Positions 17,204 to 26,232 of a stretch of 64,000 bases of DNA are shown here, one piece after another. The translations under genes and the position numbers were made by a program. Numbering within the stretch: position 1 is the first letter of the stretch; each line of letters opens with the position of its first letter. Under the pieces are notes generated by a model. It was not told the origin of the DNA. It searched no databases and was given only the letters and a program-made list of their open reading frames with translations. The stretch covers positions 1 through 64,000 of the forward strand of contig NZ_JAFRDR010000016.1 of assembly GCF_017377795.1 (NCBI RefSeq), given 5' to 3'. The DNA comes from Williamsia soli. Lineage in GTDB: Bacteria > Actinomycetota > Actinomycetes > Mycobacteriales > Mycobacteriaceae.

Positions 17204-18211
17204 ATGATCATCGACATCCACGGACACGTCAGTGCGCCGCAACGCCTTTACGCGTACAAGTCAGAACTGCTCGCTGCACGTGGCAGTCACGGCCGCGGCG
17301 CTGTCGGTTCCTCGAATGACGACGTGCGGGACGCGTTGAATGCGCCGCAACCCCCGTTTGGAAACAAGTCACACATGGAGTTGCTCGACGACGCGGGCAT
17401 CGACGTGCAGATCATCTCGCCGCGCCCGTTTCACTCCATGCACAGCGAAGAGCCGGCCCGGATCGTGGACTGGTACACCCAGGCGACGAACGACGTCATC
17501 GCGCAGGCCTGCGAGGTGTTCCCCGATCGGTTCCGCGGGTTCGCTGGTCTGCCACAGGCCCCTTCGACGGGACCGGCGGCCTGGGCCGTCGAACTGCGCC
17601 GCGCGGTGACCGAACTAGGTTTTGTGGGATGCCTGCTGAACCCGGATCCGTATGAGGGAACGCAGATTCCGCCGGCGCTGGGCGATCGGTACTGGTACCC
17701 GTTGTATGAAGCCTTGTGCGAACTGGACGTGCCGGCGATGGTCCACACTGCGGGGTGTAAGCCTCCCGCTCGTGAGGACTACAGTCTCCACTTCGTGGCG
17801 GAGGAGACGATCGGCGTCCTGAGCCTGCTGACCAGTTCCGTGTTCACCGACTTCCCGGAGCTGAAGATCATCGTTCCCCATGGCGGTGGGGCTGTGCCGT
17901 ATCAGATCGGCCGGTGGCGGTCGTCCTTCAGCCGGGCTCCGGGGCCGTCGTTCGACGAGCGTATGAACAACCTGTGGTTCGATACGTGCCTCTACACGAA
18001 GGAGTCACTCGAGCTGTTGATCAAGACACTGGGGCCGGAACGGTTGATGCTCGGTACCGAGAAGCCGGGTACGGGTACCGTTGCGCGACCGGACGGCGAG
18101 GGCTGGTACGACGATGTCAATGCCATGATCACCTCCATCGAATGGCTGGCGGACGCCGACCGTGACGCGATCTTGGGTGGCAACGCCCAGAAGCTCTTCG
18201 GCATCAGGTAG
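17204..18211 (+). CDS. amidohydrolase-family 4-oxalomesaconate hydratase (LigJ)-like
   Basis: 335 residues from ATG 17204, close to LigJ length; AAGAAGG precedes the start. Metal-binding H6-x-H8 (DIHGH) opens the barrel, with a later PHGGGAVPYQIGRW segment and an LGTEKPG motif near the C-terminus that resembles the LigJ group. LigJ adds water to 4-oxalomesaconate to give the CHA aldolase substrate. Co-location with LigK-like aldolases supports a 4,5-cleavage-type lower pathway. A related decarboxylase remains possible. Confidence 0.85.
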   Translation: MIIDIHGHVSAPQRLYAYKSELLAARGSHGRGAVGSSNDDVRDALNAPQPPFGNKSHMELLDDAGIDVQIISPRPFHSMHSEEPARIVDWYTQATNDVIAQACEVFPDRFRGFAGLPQAPSTGPAAWAVELRRAVTELGFVGCLLNPDPYEGTQIPPALGDRYWYPLYEALCELDVPAMVHTAGCKPPAREDYSLHFVAEETIGVLSLLTSSVFTDFPELKIIVPHGGGAVPYQIGRWRSSFSRAPGPSFDERMNNLWFDTCLYTKESLELLIKTLGPERLMLGTEKPGTGTVARPDGEGWYDDVNAMITSIEWLADADRDAILGGNAQKLFGIR

Positions 18212-18327
18212 GCGCGGCCCGGGCGGTTCAGCTACGACAGTGTTCTCCCGAGAATAGTTGTACGGCAACGTCAATTACATCGTGTTGATCGATCTAGATC
18301 GCTGACACCTGTTTGTCATCGACCAGC

Positions 18328-18356
18328 GGCCGGTCCGGGCATGGCCCGGCCCGGCC
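18328..18356 (+). terminator. strong GC hairpin after the LigJ-like gene
   Basis: Thirteen-base arms, GGCCGGTCCGGGC and GCCCGGCCCGGCC, with one internal mismatch and a 3-base loop. It lies 117 bp after the stop of the LigJ-like gene. A second, weaker hairpin (CCGCACGC/GCGTGTGG) follows at 18371-18388. There is no U-tract. The remainder of 18212-18538 has no gene except dyad site 3. Confidence 0.5.
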
Positions 18357-18443
18357 GTCAGTTGTTGGGGCCGCACGCGAGCGTGTGGGCCTCGGCGGCG
18401 ATGAGGCCGCCATTTGCACCCATTTAGGGTCTAGCCAAGACAA

Positions 18444-18459
18444 TCATATTGTAATATCG
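18444..18459 (+). promoter_or_regulatory. AT-rich dyad operator candidate, site 3
   Basis: TCATATTGTAATATCG matches 13 of 16 positions of the island consensus, and the right half TTGTAATATCG is identical to site 4. It is 79 bp upstream of the Pht4-like gene, so it could control the dehydrogenase, Rieske and transporter operon. Confidence 0.6.
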
Positions 18460-18538
18460 TCGTGACGCGGGTCACTCTGGCTGACGCTTATGACGATCCA
18501 CACGGTGTTCGCACCGATTCGTTAACCAAGGAGACAAA

Positions 18539-19747
18539 ATGACGGGCTCATCGACACTCGGCGTGAGTGCAGAGTCGGGACGTGCGGTCATGCGCGTCGG
18601 CGTAGTTGGATTGGGCGTTGCCTTCAACTTCGTCGCGACGCGTGTATCGCCGTGGTCGCATGTCGAGTTCACAGCAGCGTGCGATCTCCGCCCTGCAGCG
18701 CTGAAAGCCTTCCGGGATGAGTTCGGTGGCGCGGTGTACGAGGACTTGGACGCCATGTGTGCCAGCGATGAGGTTGATGTGGTCTATGTGGCCACTCCCA
18801 ACAAGTTTCACCGTGAGCAGGTCCTGACCGCCATCGGCCACGGTAAACACGTGATCGTCGACAAGCCGATGGCCACCACCGTCGAAGACTGTCAGGTGAT
18901 GAACGATGCAGCCGAAGCCGCCGGCGTCGTCCTGCTGTGTGGTCACACTCATAGTTACGGACCGGCAGTACGGGAAATGCGCAGGATCATCTCCAGCGGT
19001 GAACTCGGTCGTGTGCGAATGATCAACACCTGGCACTACAACGAGTGGATGTACCGGCCCAGGGCTGCATGGGAACTCGACCCGCAAGGTGGTGGCAACC
19101 TCGTCTACAACCAAGGCGCGCATCAGATCGACATCGTCCGAGTACTCGGCGGCGGCCTGGTACGGAGTGTGCGAGCAACCACGGGCGTATGGGACTCTGC
19201 GCGCCCCGCGGCGGGTGCGTACACGGCCTTTCTGGACTTCGAGGACGACACCGTTGCGACCCTTGTCTACAACTCGTACGCGCATTTCGACACGGCCGAG
19301 TTCACCGACTGGCGCGGCGAAGGACCACGAACCCCGGATACCAATCTCAAGGCACGTGAACGTCTTTCGAGAATCTCGGGCGCCAGTGAGGACAGCGCGA
19401 AGGAAGGTTGGCGCTACGGTAGTGACACCCGCCCTCAGATCGGCGAGCCGGCATTGTCCAACTTTGGTCTGACGATTGTGAGTTGCGATCACGGCGATAT
19501 TCGTCAGTCCGCAGAAGGCCTGATCATCCACGGTGACAACGAGATACGAACCATACCGGTGAAAGCTGACCTCGATGCCAGCAGCGGTGCCTTCCAGAAC
19601 ATGTACGACGTTCTGAACTCGGGTGCACCGATCTTGCGCAGCGGACGGTGGGGGGAGGCGACCGTCGAGGTCTTGCAAGCGATCATGACCTCGTCTCAGG
19701 AGCGTCGCGAGATCACCCTGGGTCACCAGGTGGCGGGCGTTGAATAG
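18539..19747 (+). CDS. Gfo/Idh/MocA-family dehydrogenase, 4,5-dihydrodiol-phthalate dehydrogenase (Pht4)-like
   Basis: 402 residues from ATG 18539 with AAGGAG upstream, close to Pht4 length. The N-terminal Rossmann motif is VGLGVAFNFVA, and the family's catalytic Lys lies in VDKPMATT. The HTHSYGPAVREMRRIISSG and NQGAHQIDIVRVLGGGLVRS blocks strongly recall Pht4. It would rearomatise a cis-dihydrodiol made by a Rieske dioxygenase, reducing NAD(P)+. LigC-type semialdehyde dehydrogenase is an alternative within the family, but LigC is shorter. It overlaps the next Rieske gene by 8 bp. Confidence 0.87.
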   Translation: MTGSSTLGVSAESGRAVMRVGVVGLGVAFNFVATRVSPWSHVEFTAACDLRPAALKAFRDEFGGAVYEDLDAMCASDEVDVVYVATPNKFHREQVLTAIGHGKHVIVDKPMATTVEDCQVMNDAAEAAGVVLLCGHTHSYGPAVREMRRIISSGELGRVRMINTWHYNEWMYRPRAAWELDPQGGGNLVYNQGAHQIDIVRVLGGGLVRSVRATTGVWDSARPAAGAYTAFLDFEDDTVATLVYNSYAHFDTAEFTDWRGEGPRTPDTNLKARERLSRISGASEDSAKEGWRYGSDTRPQIGEPALSNFGLTIVSCDHGDIRQSAEGLIIHGDNEIRTIPVKADLDASSGAFQNMYDVLNSGAPILRSGRWGEATVEVLQAIMTSSQERREITLGHQVAGVE

Positions 19748-21116
19748 CGTCGCGCCCACGGTCTCGGGCCATTCACCGACCCGGTTCCGGGCACTCACTC
19801 CCGATGAGAACGAGTTGCTCTGCAACACCGACCGAGGTACTCCGGGTGGCGACTTCCTTCGTAGCTATTGGCAACCAGTCGCACTCGCTTCAGACGTGGA
19901 CGCAGGCGGTGCGCCGGTACCGCTGGTCGTGATGGGCGAAGAACTGGTGCTGTTTCGTGACACGGACGGAAAGTACGGACTGGTCGGTCGTTGGTGCCCT
20001 CACCGCGGAGTAGATCTTTCCTACTCCCGTGTGGAGGTCGGCGGATTGCGGTGTCTGTATCACGGCTGGTTGATCAGTGGTGACGGGCGATGCCGCGAGC
20101 AGCCCGGCGAGCTCGAGCAAGACGAATACAGCGCTGAAGTCAGCCACTCCGGTTATCCTTGCGTCGTCGCGGCCGGATGCGTCTTCGCCTACCTGGGGGA
20201 CGGTGAGCCTCCGGCGTTACCCGGGTACGACGTCTTCGCGGCGGATCCTGACCACGTCTTCGCGGCTCGACTGCTCTACACGGGCAACTACACGGCCGAC
20301 ATCGACCATGCCCTTGACCCGGGCCACGTGTCGTTCTTACATCTGCAGTTTCCCGAGTCCGAGGCCAGTGGCCGCTACGGACCGAGCGGAAGCCTGGGGA
20401 TCACCGGTACCGATATGTCGGCCAACGCCTTGTACGGGCTCGACCCGTCACCCCTGGTGGAGACCGAGCGCGTCGACTACGGCCTGCGGGTCGCCGCCAC
20501 GCGCCGCGTTGACGATGATCGATCTTTCGTGCGGGTGATGGAGTACATGTACCCCAATATCTGTACTGCTCCGGTGTTCGAAGACGGTTACACGATTCAG
20601 TACATCGTTCCCCAGGACAACGAATCGCACTGGCGGTTCGACATAAGTCTGGATCGGGCGACCGCGTTCGACAAGGAGCGGTGGGCGGCCATCTGGGGGG
20701 CTATGCAGGACGAGCACGGCCATTCCCATCGACGCGGTGACAATCGGTACCGGCAAGACCGTGACCAGATGGGGGACTGGTTTGCCGGCATGGGCCCTTT
20801 CCCGCCCGACCACGATGGTTGTGTGCTGGAGCAGACCTGGCCGCGTCGGCGCAGGGTCGAAGAACAGCTCGGTGCGCAAGACCGCGCGATCGCACAGGTC
20901 CGCGATCTGATGGTGACGGCCATCAACGATGTGGCACAGGGGAAGCCACCACCACGAGGTGTGCAACTGCCAGGCCACAGGGTGGTCGCCTTCTCTGCGG
21001 TCGTGGATCGATCCACAAAGTGGAACCAGCTCTACGACAAGCGTGAGGCGGCGCTCTCGCCTGTCACAGAATCGAATTCAACGACAACAGAAGGAGGTGG
21101 CGGACGTGAACGGTGA
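19740..21116 (+). CDS. Rieske aromatic oxygenase, Pht3-like (second homomeric copy)
   Basis: 458 residues from a TTG overlapping the end of the Pht4-like gene; the start is uncertain by some codons. Rieske ligands are C86-x-H88 and C105-x2-H108. The iron motif is D193-x2-H196-x4-H201 (DPGHVSFLH). It is similar in layout to the oxygenase at 5236 (NLLRRYWQP-type N-terminus, CPHRxxDLSY). Pairing with the Pht4-like gene suggests it yields a dihydrodiol. It needs the reductase encoded 12 kb away, or one outside the window. Confidence 0.88.
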   Translation: MNSVAPTVSGHSPTRFRALTPDENELLCNTDRGTPGGDFLRSYWQPVALASDVDAGGAPVPLVVMGEELVLFRDTDGKYGLVGRWCPHRGVDLSYSRVEVGGLRCLYHGWLISGDGRCREQPGELEQDEYSAEVSHSGYPCVVAAGCVFAYLGDGEPPALPGYDVFAADPDHVFAARLLYTGNYTADIDHALDPGHVSFLHLQFPESEASGRYGPSGSLGITGTDMSANALYGLDPSPLVETERVDYGLRVAATRRVDDDRSFVRVMEYMYPNICTAPVFEDGYTIQYIVPQDNESHWRFDISLDRATAFDKERWAAIWGAMQDEHGHSHRRGDNRYRQDRDQMGDWFAGMGPFPPDHDGCVLEQTWPRRRRVEEQLGAQDRAIAQVRDLMVTAINDVAQGKPPPRGVQLPGHRVVAFSAVVDRSTKWNQLYDKREAALSPVTESNSTTTEGGGGRER

Positions 21117-22101
21117 TGTGAGCGAAGCGAACGCAAAAAGACGCCAATTCAGAGAACTCTTGAGCCGCGACGAAATCGTGGTGATGCCAGGGGGATTCAG
21201 TCCCATGCTCGCACGTACGGCAGAACTGGCCGGCTTCGAGAGCTACTTCCTGGCGGGGTCACAGCTTTCTGCGTTCTTGTACGGATACCCTGACACCGGC
21301 GTGGTCGGGCTGCGGGACGTGGTGGACCACGCCCGGCACATCGCGGCTCGCACCACGATTCCGATCATGATCGACTTCGACACCGGTTTCGGAAATGCTG
21401 TGAATGTCTGGTACTCCACACAGGAGGCCGTCCGCAGCAACGTTGCGGCACTGCAGATCGAAGACCAAGAGGCGCCGAAGAAGTCTGGCACCACCTCGGG
21501 GCGTCGGTGCATACCGCGCGACGAGGCCGTCGGGAAACTTCGCGCCGCCGTCGCCGCCAGAGACGAGATCGACAAGGACTTCGTCATCGTCGGACGTTGT
21601 GACGCGTTGGGGGCCGAGAACGAGACGTTTGAGGATGCGCTGGACCGGTGCGTTGCATACGCCGAAGAAGGCGGCGTCGACATGGTGTGGCTGAACTCCG
21701 TCCGCAATCGCTCCGACCTCGAACGCGCCTGTGCTCGGGTACCTGTACCCATTGCGACGATCTGGGGCGGTGAAAAGCCGGCGCCGACCCCGGACGAGCT
21801 GCAAGACCTCGGTGTTCAGGTCGCGCTGTATCCCACGATCGCTGCAACCGTCGGCATGGATGCCGCCTGGTTCCTCCTTCATGACTTTCGTCGGCGCGGA
21901 CAACCCGCTCTGGACGACTGGGTTGCTCAAATGGCTGATTCGCCCTACGGCACAGCTAGTTTCGTGCAACTGACAAACACCGATCGTATCCGCGAGCTGG
22001 AGCAGAAATTCGTTCCAGCTGATCGGCAGCGTGATTACCAGTCAACCTGGGGACACGCTGAAACTTTGGGCGGCAACACCAATGGTCCGACCAAAGCCTG
22101 A
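21106..22101 (+). CDS. isocitrate lyase/PEP-mutase superfamily protein with KKSG instead of KKCG
   Basis: 331 residues from GTG 21106, with AAGGAGG eight bases upstream. It has the TIM-barrel motifs of the superfamily: MIDFDTGFGN (metal-binding Asp) and QIEDQEAPKKSG. Lyases that use a catalytic Cys carry KKCGH here; this protein has K125-K126-S127-G128-T. A Cys-dependent lyase mechanism is therefore doubtful. A mutase, hydrolase or decarboxylase of oxaloacetate-like acids is more likely. Its location between an oxygenase and a transporter suggests it handles a C3-C4 product. Confidence 0.8.
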   Translation: MNGDVSEANAKRRQFRELLSRDEIVVMPGGFSPMLARTAELAGFESYFLAGSQLSAFLYGYPDTGVVGLRDVVDHARHIAARTTIPIMIDFDTGFGNAVNVWYSTQEAVRSNVAALQIEDQEAPKKSGTTSGRRCIPRDEAVGKLRAAVAARDEIDKDFVIVGRCDALGAENETFEDALDRCVAYAEEGGVDMVWLNSVRNRSDLERACARVPVPIATIWGGEKPAPTPDELQDLGVQVALYPTIAATVGMDAAWFLLHDFRRRGQPALDDWVAQMADSPYGTASFVQLTNTDRIRELEQKFVPADRQRDYQSTWGHAETLGGNTNGPTKA

Positions 22102-22163
22102 ACCGCAGGACGTTGCCCGGCGCGCCACTGCCTAGCCCGCCGGGCAAGCATCACCGATCTTCA

Positions 22164-22198
22164 CAAGCGGGACACGAACTCCCAAGCGGGACACGAAC
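22164..22198 (+). repeat. 16-bp tandem direct repeat, period 19
   Basis: CAAGCGGGACACGAAC occurs at 22164-22179 and 22183-22198, separated by TCC, about 70 bp upstream of the solute-binding protein gene. Two copies are too few for a CRISPR. It could be a paired activator site, or a simple local duplication. Confidence 0.6.
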
Positions 22199-22265
22199 CA
22201 AACAGCCCCCCCACACACGCCGGTTACACAACGACCGGCTTCTTCGGAGAACAAGGACAACTGAC

Positions 22266-23495
22266 ATGGCTCTGCATCACAAGACCGGCTGGAAGCTCGC
22301 CGCGCTGACCTCGATTGCCGCACTCGCCTTGGCGGCGTGTAGTGACGACGAGAGCAGCGGCGGTGGCAGCGAGGGCGGATCGGGCACGATCACGCTCGGT
22401 GTGGCTGCGCCCGAGAGCAACCCGCTCGCCAGCTTTCCTGAGATCAAGGCAGGAGCAGAAGCAGCTGCGGCAAAGATCAACGCAGACGGCGGCGTCAACG
22501 GCGCTCAGATCAAGATCAATTTCTGCGACACCAACGTCGATCCCAACCAAGAGGTGAACTGCGCGCGTCAGTTCGTGAAGGACAAGGTGACCGCGGTGGT
22601 CTACCCACTGTTCCTCGTCAATCCCAGCGGTGCTCAGTTCCAGGTCCTCGAGGCTGCGAACATCCCGGCGATCGGAACCGGTGGCACCAGCCCGGCCGAA
22701 TACAACAGTCCGGTGGCATTCCCGCTGTCCAGCGGGATGGCAGGGTATATGTACGGCAACGTGTACAGCCTCGTGAACAGTGGTTCCACCAAGATCTCGG
22801 TGCTTGGCGACAATCAGGCCCAGACACAGGCGAACTTCGCCGCGGTCGAGGAAGCGATGAATACTGCCGGTCTGAAGCCGGTTCAGGTGGTGCCCGGCGA
22901 CCCGACCACCGATCCGACGTTCGCAACCGCTGCGTCCAAGGCCATAGCAGGGGGAGTAGACGGCGTGATCGCGGCCGGTTCTCCGAACAACCTGCCCAAG
23001 ATGGTGACCGCTCTGCGCCAGGCCGGTTACACCGGCACCATCACGGCCAGCTCCGGCAACGCCCCTGGAGCACTGCTCAAGGCACTGGGGAACGCGGCAG
23101 AAGGCATGCTGATCACCAGCATGCTCGCCACCCCGACCGATACCGCGAACACCGGAGTCGAGGCCTTTCTCGCAGACATGAAGCAGTACCAGCCCGATGC
23201 GCAGATCAACGAACAGTCCGAATTCGCTTGGGCAGCAACAAAACTCTTCGCTGACGTTGCCGCGGACATCGAGGACATCAACGCGCAAAAGGTCCTGGAC
23301 GCGATGAATGACCTGAGCGATCCGGTAGATCTCGGGGTCACCGCGCCGTATTCGGTTGTCGGGAAGGAGTCTCCGACCCCGATCAACGATCGCATCACCA
23401 ACCCGACCGTGTACATCAACGAGGTGAAGAACGGCGAGGTCATGGCGACCACCGGCGAGCCTGTCGACCCGTTCGCGGAATTGGCAAAGAAGTGA
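22266..23495 (+). CDS. branched-chain-type ABC transporter substrate-binding lipoprotein
   Basis: 409 residues. A lipoprotein signal with lipobox ALAAC (lipidated Cys25) is followed by a Ser/Gly-rich linker. The Peripla_BP_6 (LivJ-like) domain covers the rest (TLGVAAPESNPLASFPEIKAG onward). Such proteins bind amino acids, but in catabolic clusters they often bind aromatic or dicarboxylic acids. With the two downstream genes it forms a complete uptake system. The likely cargo is the pathway substrate. Confidence 0.92.
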   Translation: MALHHKTGWKLAALTSIAALALAACSDDESSGGGSEGGSGTITLGVAAPESNPLASFPEIKAGAEAAAAKINADGGVNGAQIKINFCDTNVDPNQEVNCARQFVKDKVTAVVYPLFLVNPSGAQFQVLEAANIPAIGTGGTSPAEYNSPVAFPLSSGMAGYMYGNVYSLVNSGSTKISVLGDNQAQTQANFAAVEEAMNTAGLKPVQVVPGDPTTDPTFATAASKAIAGGVDGVIAAGSPNNLPKMVTALRQAGYTGTITASSGNAPGALLKALGNAAEGMLITSMLATPTDTANTGVEAFLADMKQYQPDAQINEQSEFAWAATKLFADVAADIEDINAQKVLDAMNDLSDPVDLGVTAPYSVVGKESPTPINDRITNPTVYINEVKNGEVMATTGEPVDPFAELAKK

Positions 23496-23529
23496 CGACC
23501 GCCGCCTCGCGAGCCTGGAGGACACCGCT

Positions 23530-26232
23530 GTGACTGTCCTGCTGTTTGCCCTGATCGGGCTGTCGACGGGAGCCATCTACGCGATGCTCGCGTTGGGGGT
23601 GATCCTGGTCTACCGAGGATCAGGCCTGTTGAACTTCGCCCAGGGTGCCATGGCGCTGGCGGGTGGGTACGCCTACCTGCAGTTCAGTGTCCGCTGGGAC
23701 CTGCCGCTCGGGGTTTCGCTCGCGATGGCGGTGGCGTTCTGCGCGGTACTGGGGGTGGCCATTCAACTTCTGGTACTCAGGCCCATGCGTGAGTCGTCGC
23801 CTCTTGCTCGACTCATCGCGACCCTGGGCGTGGTGATGGTCTTTCAGTCTGCCGCGTTCCTGATCTACGGTCATGACACTCTTTCCGTACCGTCGTTGCT
23901 GCCGACCGACACGGTCAACGTGTTCACCGACCAACTCCCGATCGGCGTCGACCGGATTTGGATCCTGGGTATCGGTTGCGTTCTGATGATTGCTCTCACG
24001 GTGACGTACCGGCGGAGCCGATTCGGTAAAGTGACTGCGGCAGTGGCCGAGAACGAGATGGTCGCGGCGAGCTTGGGCCATTCCCCGGATGTGATCTCGT
24101 CGGTGAACTGGGCTCTGGGAAGCGCATTGGCCGGACTCGCCGGCGCGCTCATCGCGCCGTTGGTATTCCTCGAGCCCACCAGCATGGTGCTGTTGGTCAT
24201 CCCTGCGATGACCGCTGCCCTGGTGGGAGGCTTCTCCTCGTTCTCCATCACATTCGCCGCCGCGTTGGCCCTCGGTGTGGCGGAGTCACTGATCACGCGC
24301 TACGTCGAGACGCCCGGATGGTCGGTGGCAGCTCCGTTCATCGTCATCCTGGTGGTCGTGATCGTGCGGGGTAAGGCGCTGCCGCTACGCAGCTTCGTGC
24401 TGGACAGATTGCCTGCGGTCGGTTCCGGACGCATACGTCCACTGGTGGTGCTGCCACTGTTCGCCCTTGCTGTCATGGCGGTGGTCGGATCCGATCCCGA
24501 GTGGTCCTCTGCAATCGCGACCACGGCGTCGTTGTCGTTGATCTGCTTGTCGATCGTGGTGATCACCGGGTACGCCGGGCAGGTGTCCCTGGCCCAGTAT
24601 GTGTTGGCCGGACTCGGGGCCCTGATCGCGGCGAAGCTGGCCGAACACATGTCATTCGTGCCGGCACTGATCCTTGCCGCATTGATCACTGCTCTGATCG
24701 GTGCCCTCGTGGGGATGCCCGCTCTGCGGACGCGAGGGGCGACGCTGGCTGTCGTCACCCTCGGGCTTGCCAGTGCGTTGTTCCACGTTGTCCTCAACAA
24801 CGACGAGTTCAGCGGCGGCGAGGTTGGGTTGCTCGTACCGACGCCCTCGATCTTCGGTTGGGACATCGACACCTTGTTCCACGACAGGCGATACGCCTTT
24901 GTGGTTGTCGTGGTGGTCACCGTTGCCTGTCTGGCGGTGATGAACCTTCGCCGGAGCTCGGTCGGTCGCGCGCTGCTTGCCGTCCGATCGAACGAAAGGG
25001 CGGCTGCGGCGGTCGGCGTCAACGTCGCAGGAGCAAAGACATACGCCTTCAGTCTCTCAGCAGCCCTGGCGGCGACCGGAGGCGTCCTGCTCGCCTTTTC
25101 ACAGTCCAACGTGTTGCCCGCTCGTTTCGACGTGTTCACATGTATCTTGCTCGTCGGTGTGACAGTGGTAGGTGGTGTAGGCTTCGCCGGCGGAGCGATT
25201 CTCGGATCGGCATTGGTGGCCGGTGGCGTTGTGACGCAACTGTTCTCGGGTTGGTCCGAGGTCGCGGACTATCTACCTCTGTTCGGAGGGATCATCCTGA
25301 TCGTCACCCTCATCGTGGGTCCGGACGGGATGGTGGCGATGAACCGTCGCCTGGCCGATCCGCTGTTCAAACTCTGGCATGCCCGCTTCCCGGGTAAGCC
25401 TCGACCGTTTTACGACGCGGTCGATGGTTCGTCAGATGAAACCGTGGAGCCGAAGGAACTCGTGGTCGAGAACTTGACCGTACGCTTCGGCGGCGTCACC
25501 GCGGTTGACGATGTGAGCTTGACCGTGCAACCCGGGACGATCCATGGCGTGATCGGGCCGAACGGCGCAGGCAAGACGACGTTCATCGACGCAGTCAGTG
25601 GCTTTGTCGGTGCGCAAGGTCGGGTTGCCCTTGGTGCCCAAGACCTCGGACGCCTGGTGCCACGGCGACGAGTGGCTGCGGGGCTGTCCCGGTCGTTCCA
25701 GTCCCTGGAACTGTTTGCGGACTTGACGATTGCCGAAAACCTTGCCGTCGCCTCGCAATCGGTGGGCCCTGCTGCCTATCTCACCAGCATGGTCCGGCCG
25801 GGAAAACTGCGATTGACGGCAGCGGCTGCGGAGGCCATGCGTGCCTTCGAACTCGAGGATGTGGCACATCTGCTGCCAGATCAGGTGTCGTTCGGTCAGC
25901 GAAAGGCGGCCGCGATAGCCAGGGCCGTCGCAGCCCGTCCTTCGGTTCTCCTGCTCGACGAGCCGGCGGCCGGACTCGACGAGCACGAGGCCACCGAGCT
26001 GGCCGACCTCATCCGACGAATCGCGCAGGACTGGGGAGTCGGCGTACTGCTCGTCGAACACCGGATCGACATGGTGATGAGCATTTGCGATGAGATCACA
26101 GTCCTCACCCGAGGTTCGGTTCTCACGAGCGGTTCGCCCTCTGCGATTCGTGCCGACAATCGGGTTGCCGCCGTGTACCTCGGGGTGGCAGCAGATGCCG
26201 TGTCTGCCGGGCAAGGAGCTGAACATGACTGA
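23530..26232 (+). CDS. fused LivH-LivM-LivG ABC transporter (two permeases plus ATPase)
   Basis: 900 residues from GTG 23530. Residues 1 to about 285 are a LivH-type permease, and about 290-610 a LivM-type permease, both highly hydrophobic. From about 640 a LivG-type ATPase follows: Walker A NGAGKTT near 678, signature VSFGQRK near 787, Walker B LLLDEPAAGLDE near 810. These three proteins are separate in E. coli; LivM-LivG fusions are common and this triple fusion is more compact. It pairs with the downstream LivF and the upstream binding protein. Confidence 0.93.
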   Translation: MTVLLFALIGLSTGAIYAMLALGVILVYRGSGLLNFAQGAMALAGGYAYLQFSVRWDLPLGVSLAMAVAFCAVLGVAIQLLVLRPMRESSPLARLIATLGVVMVFQSAAFLIYGHDTLSVPSLLPTDTVNVFTDQLPIGVDRIWILGIGCVLMIALTVTYRRSRFGKVTAAVAENEMVAASLGHSPDVISSVNWALGSALAGLAGALIAPLVFLEPTSMVLLVIPAMTAALVGGFSSFSITFAAALALGVAESLITRYVETPGWSVAAPFIVILVVVIVRGKALPLRSFVLDRLPAVGSGRIRPLVVLPLFALAVMAVVGSDPEWSSAIATTASLSLICLSIVVITGYAGQVSLAQYVLAGLGALIAAKLAEHMSFVPALILAALITALIGALVGMPALRTRGATLAVVTLGLASALFHVVLNNDEFSGGEVGLLVPTPSIFGWDIDTLFHDRRYAFVVVVVVTVACLAVMNLRRSSVGRALLAVRSNERAAAAVGVNVAGAKTYAFSLSAALAATGGVLLAFSQSNVLPARFDVFTCILLVGVTVVGGVGFAGGAILGSALVAGGVVTQLFSGWSEVADYLPLFGGIILIVTLIVGPDGMVAMNRRLADPLFKLWHARFPGKPRPFYDAVDGSSDETVEPKELVVENLTVRFGGVTAVDDVSLTVQPGTIHGVIGPNGAGKTTFIDAVSGFVGAQGRVALGAQDLGRLVPRRRVAAGLSRSFQSLELFADLTIAENLAVASQSVGPAAYLTSMVRPGKLRLTAAAAEAMRAFELEDVAHLLPDQVSFGQRKAAAIARAVAARPSVLLLDEPAAGLDEHEATELADLIRRIAQDWGVGVLLVEHRIDMVMSICDEITVLTRGSVLTSGSPSAIRADNRVAAVYLGVAADAVSAGQGAEHD

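Noticed and set aside
18548-19828. 426-residue minus-strand reading frame
   Set aside because: It is opposite the Pht4-like dehydrogenase and has no family features.
22164-22198. CRISPR array
   Set aside because: Only two 16-bp copies with a 3-bp gap, no spacers and no cas genes.
22224-23576. 450-residue minus-strand reading frame
   Set aside because: It is antisense to the lipoprotein gene, which has a clear lipobox and family motifs. No recognisable domain.
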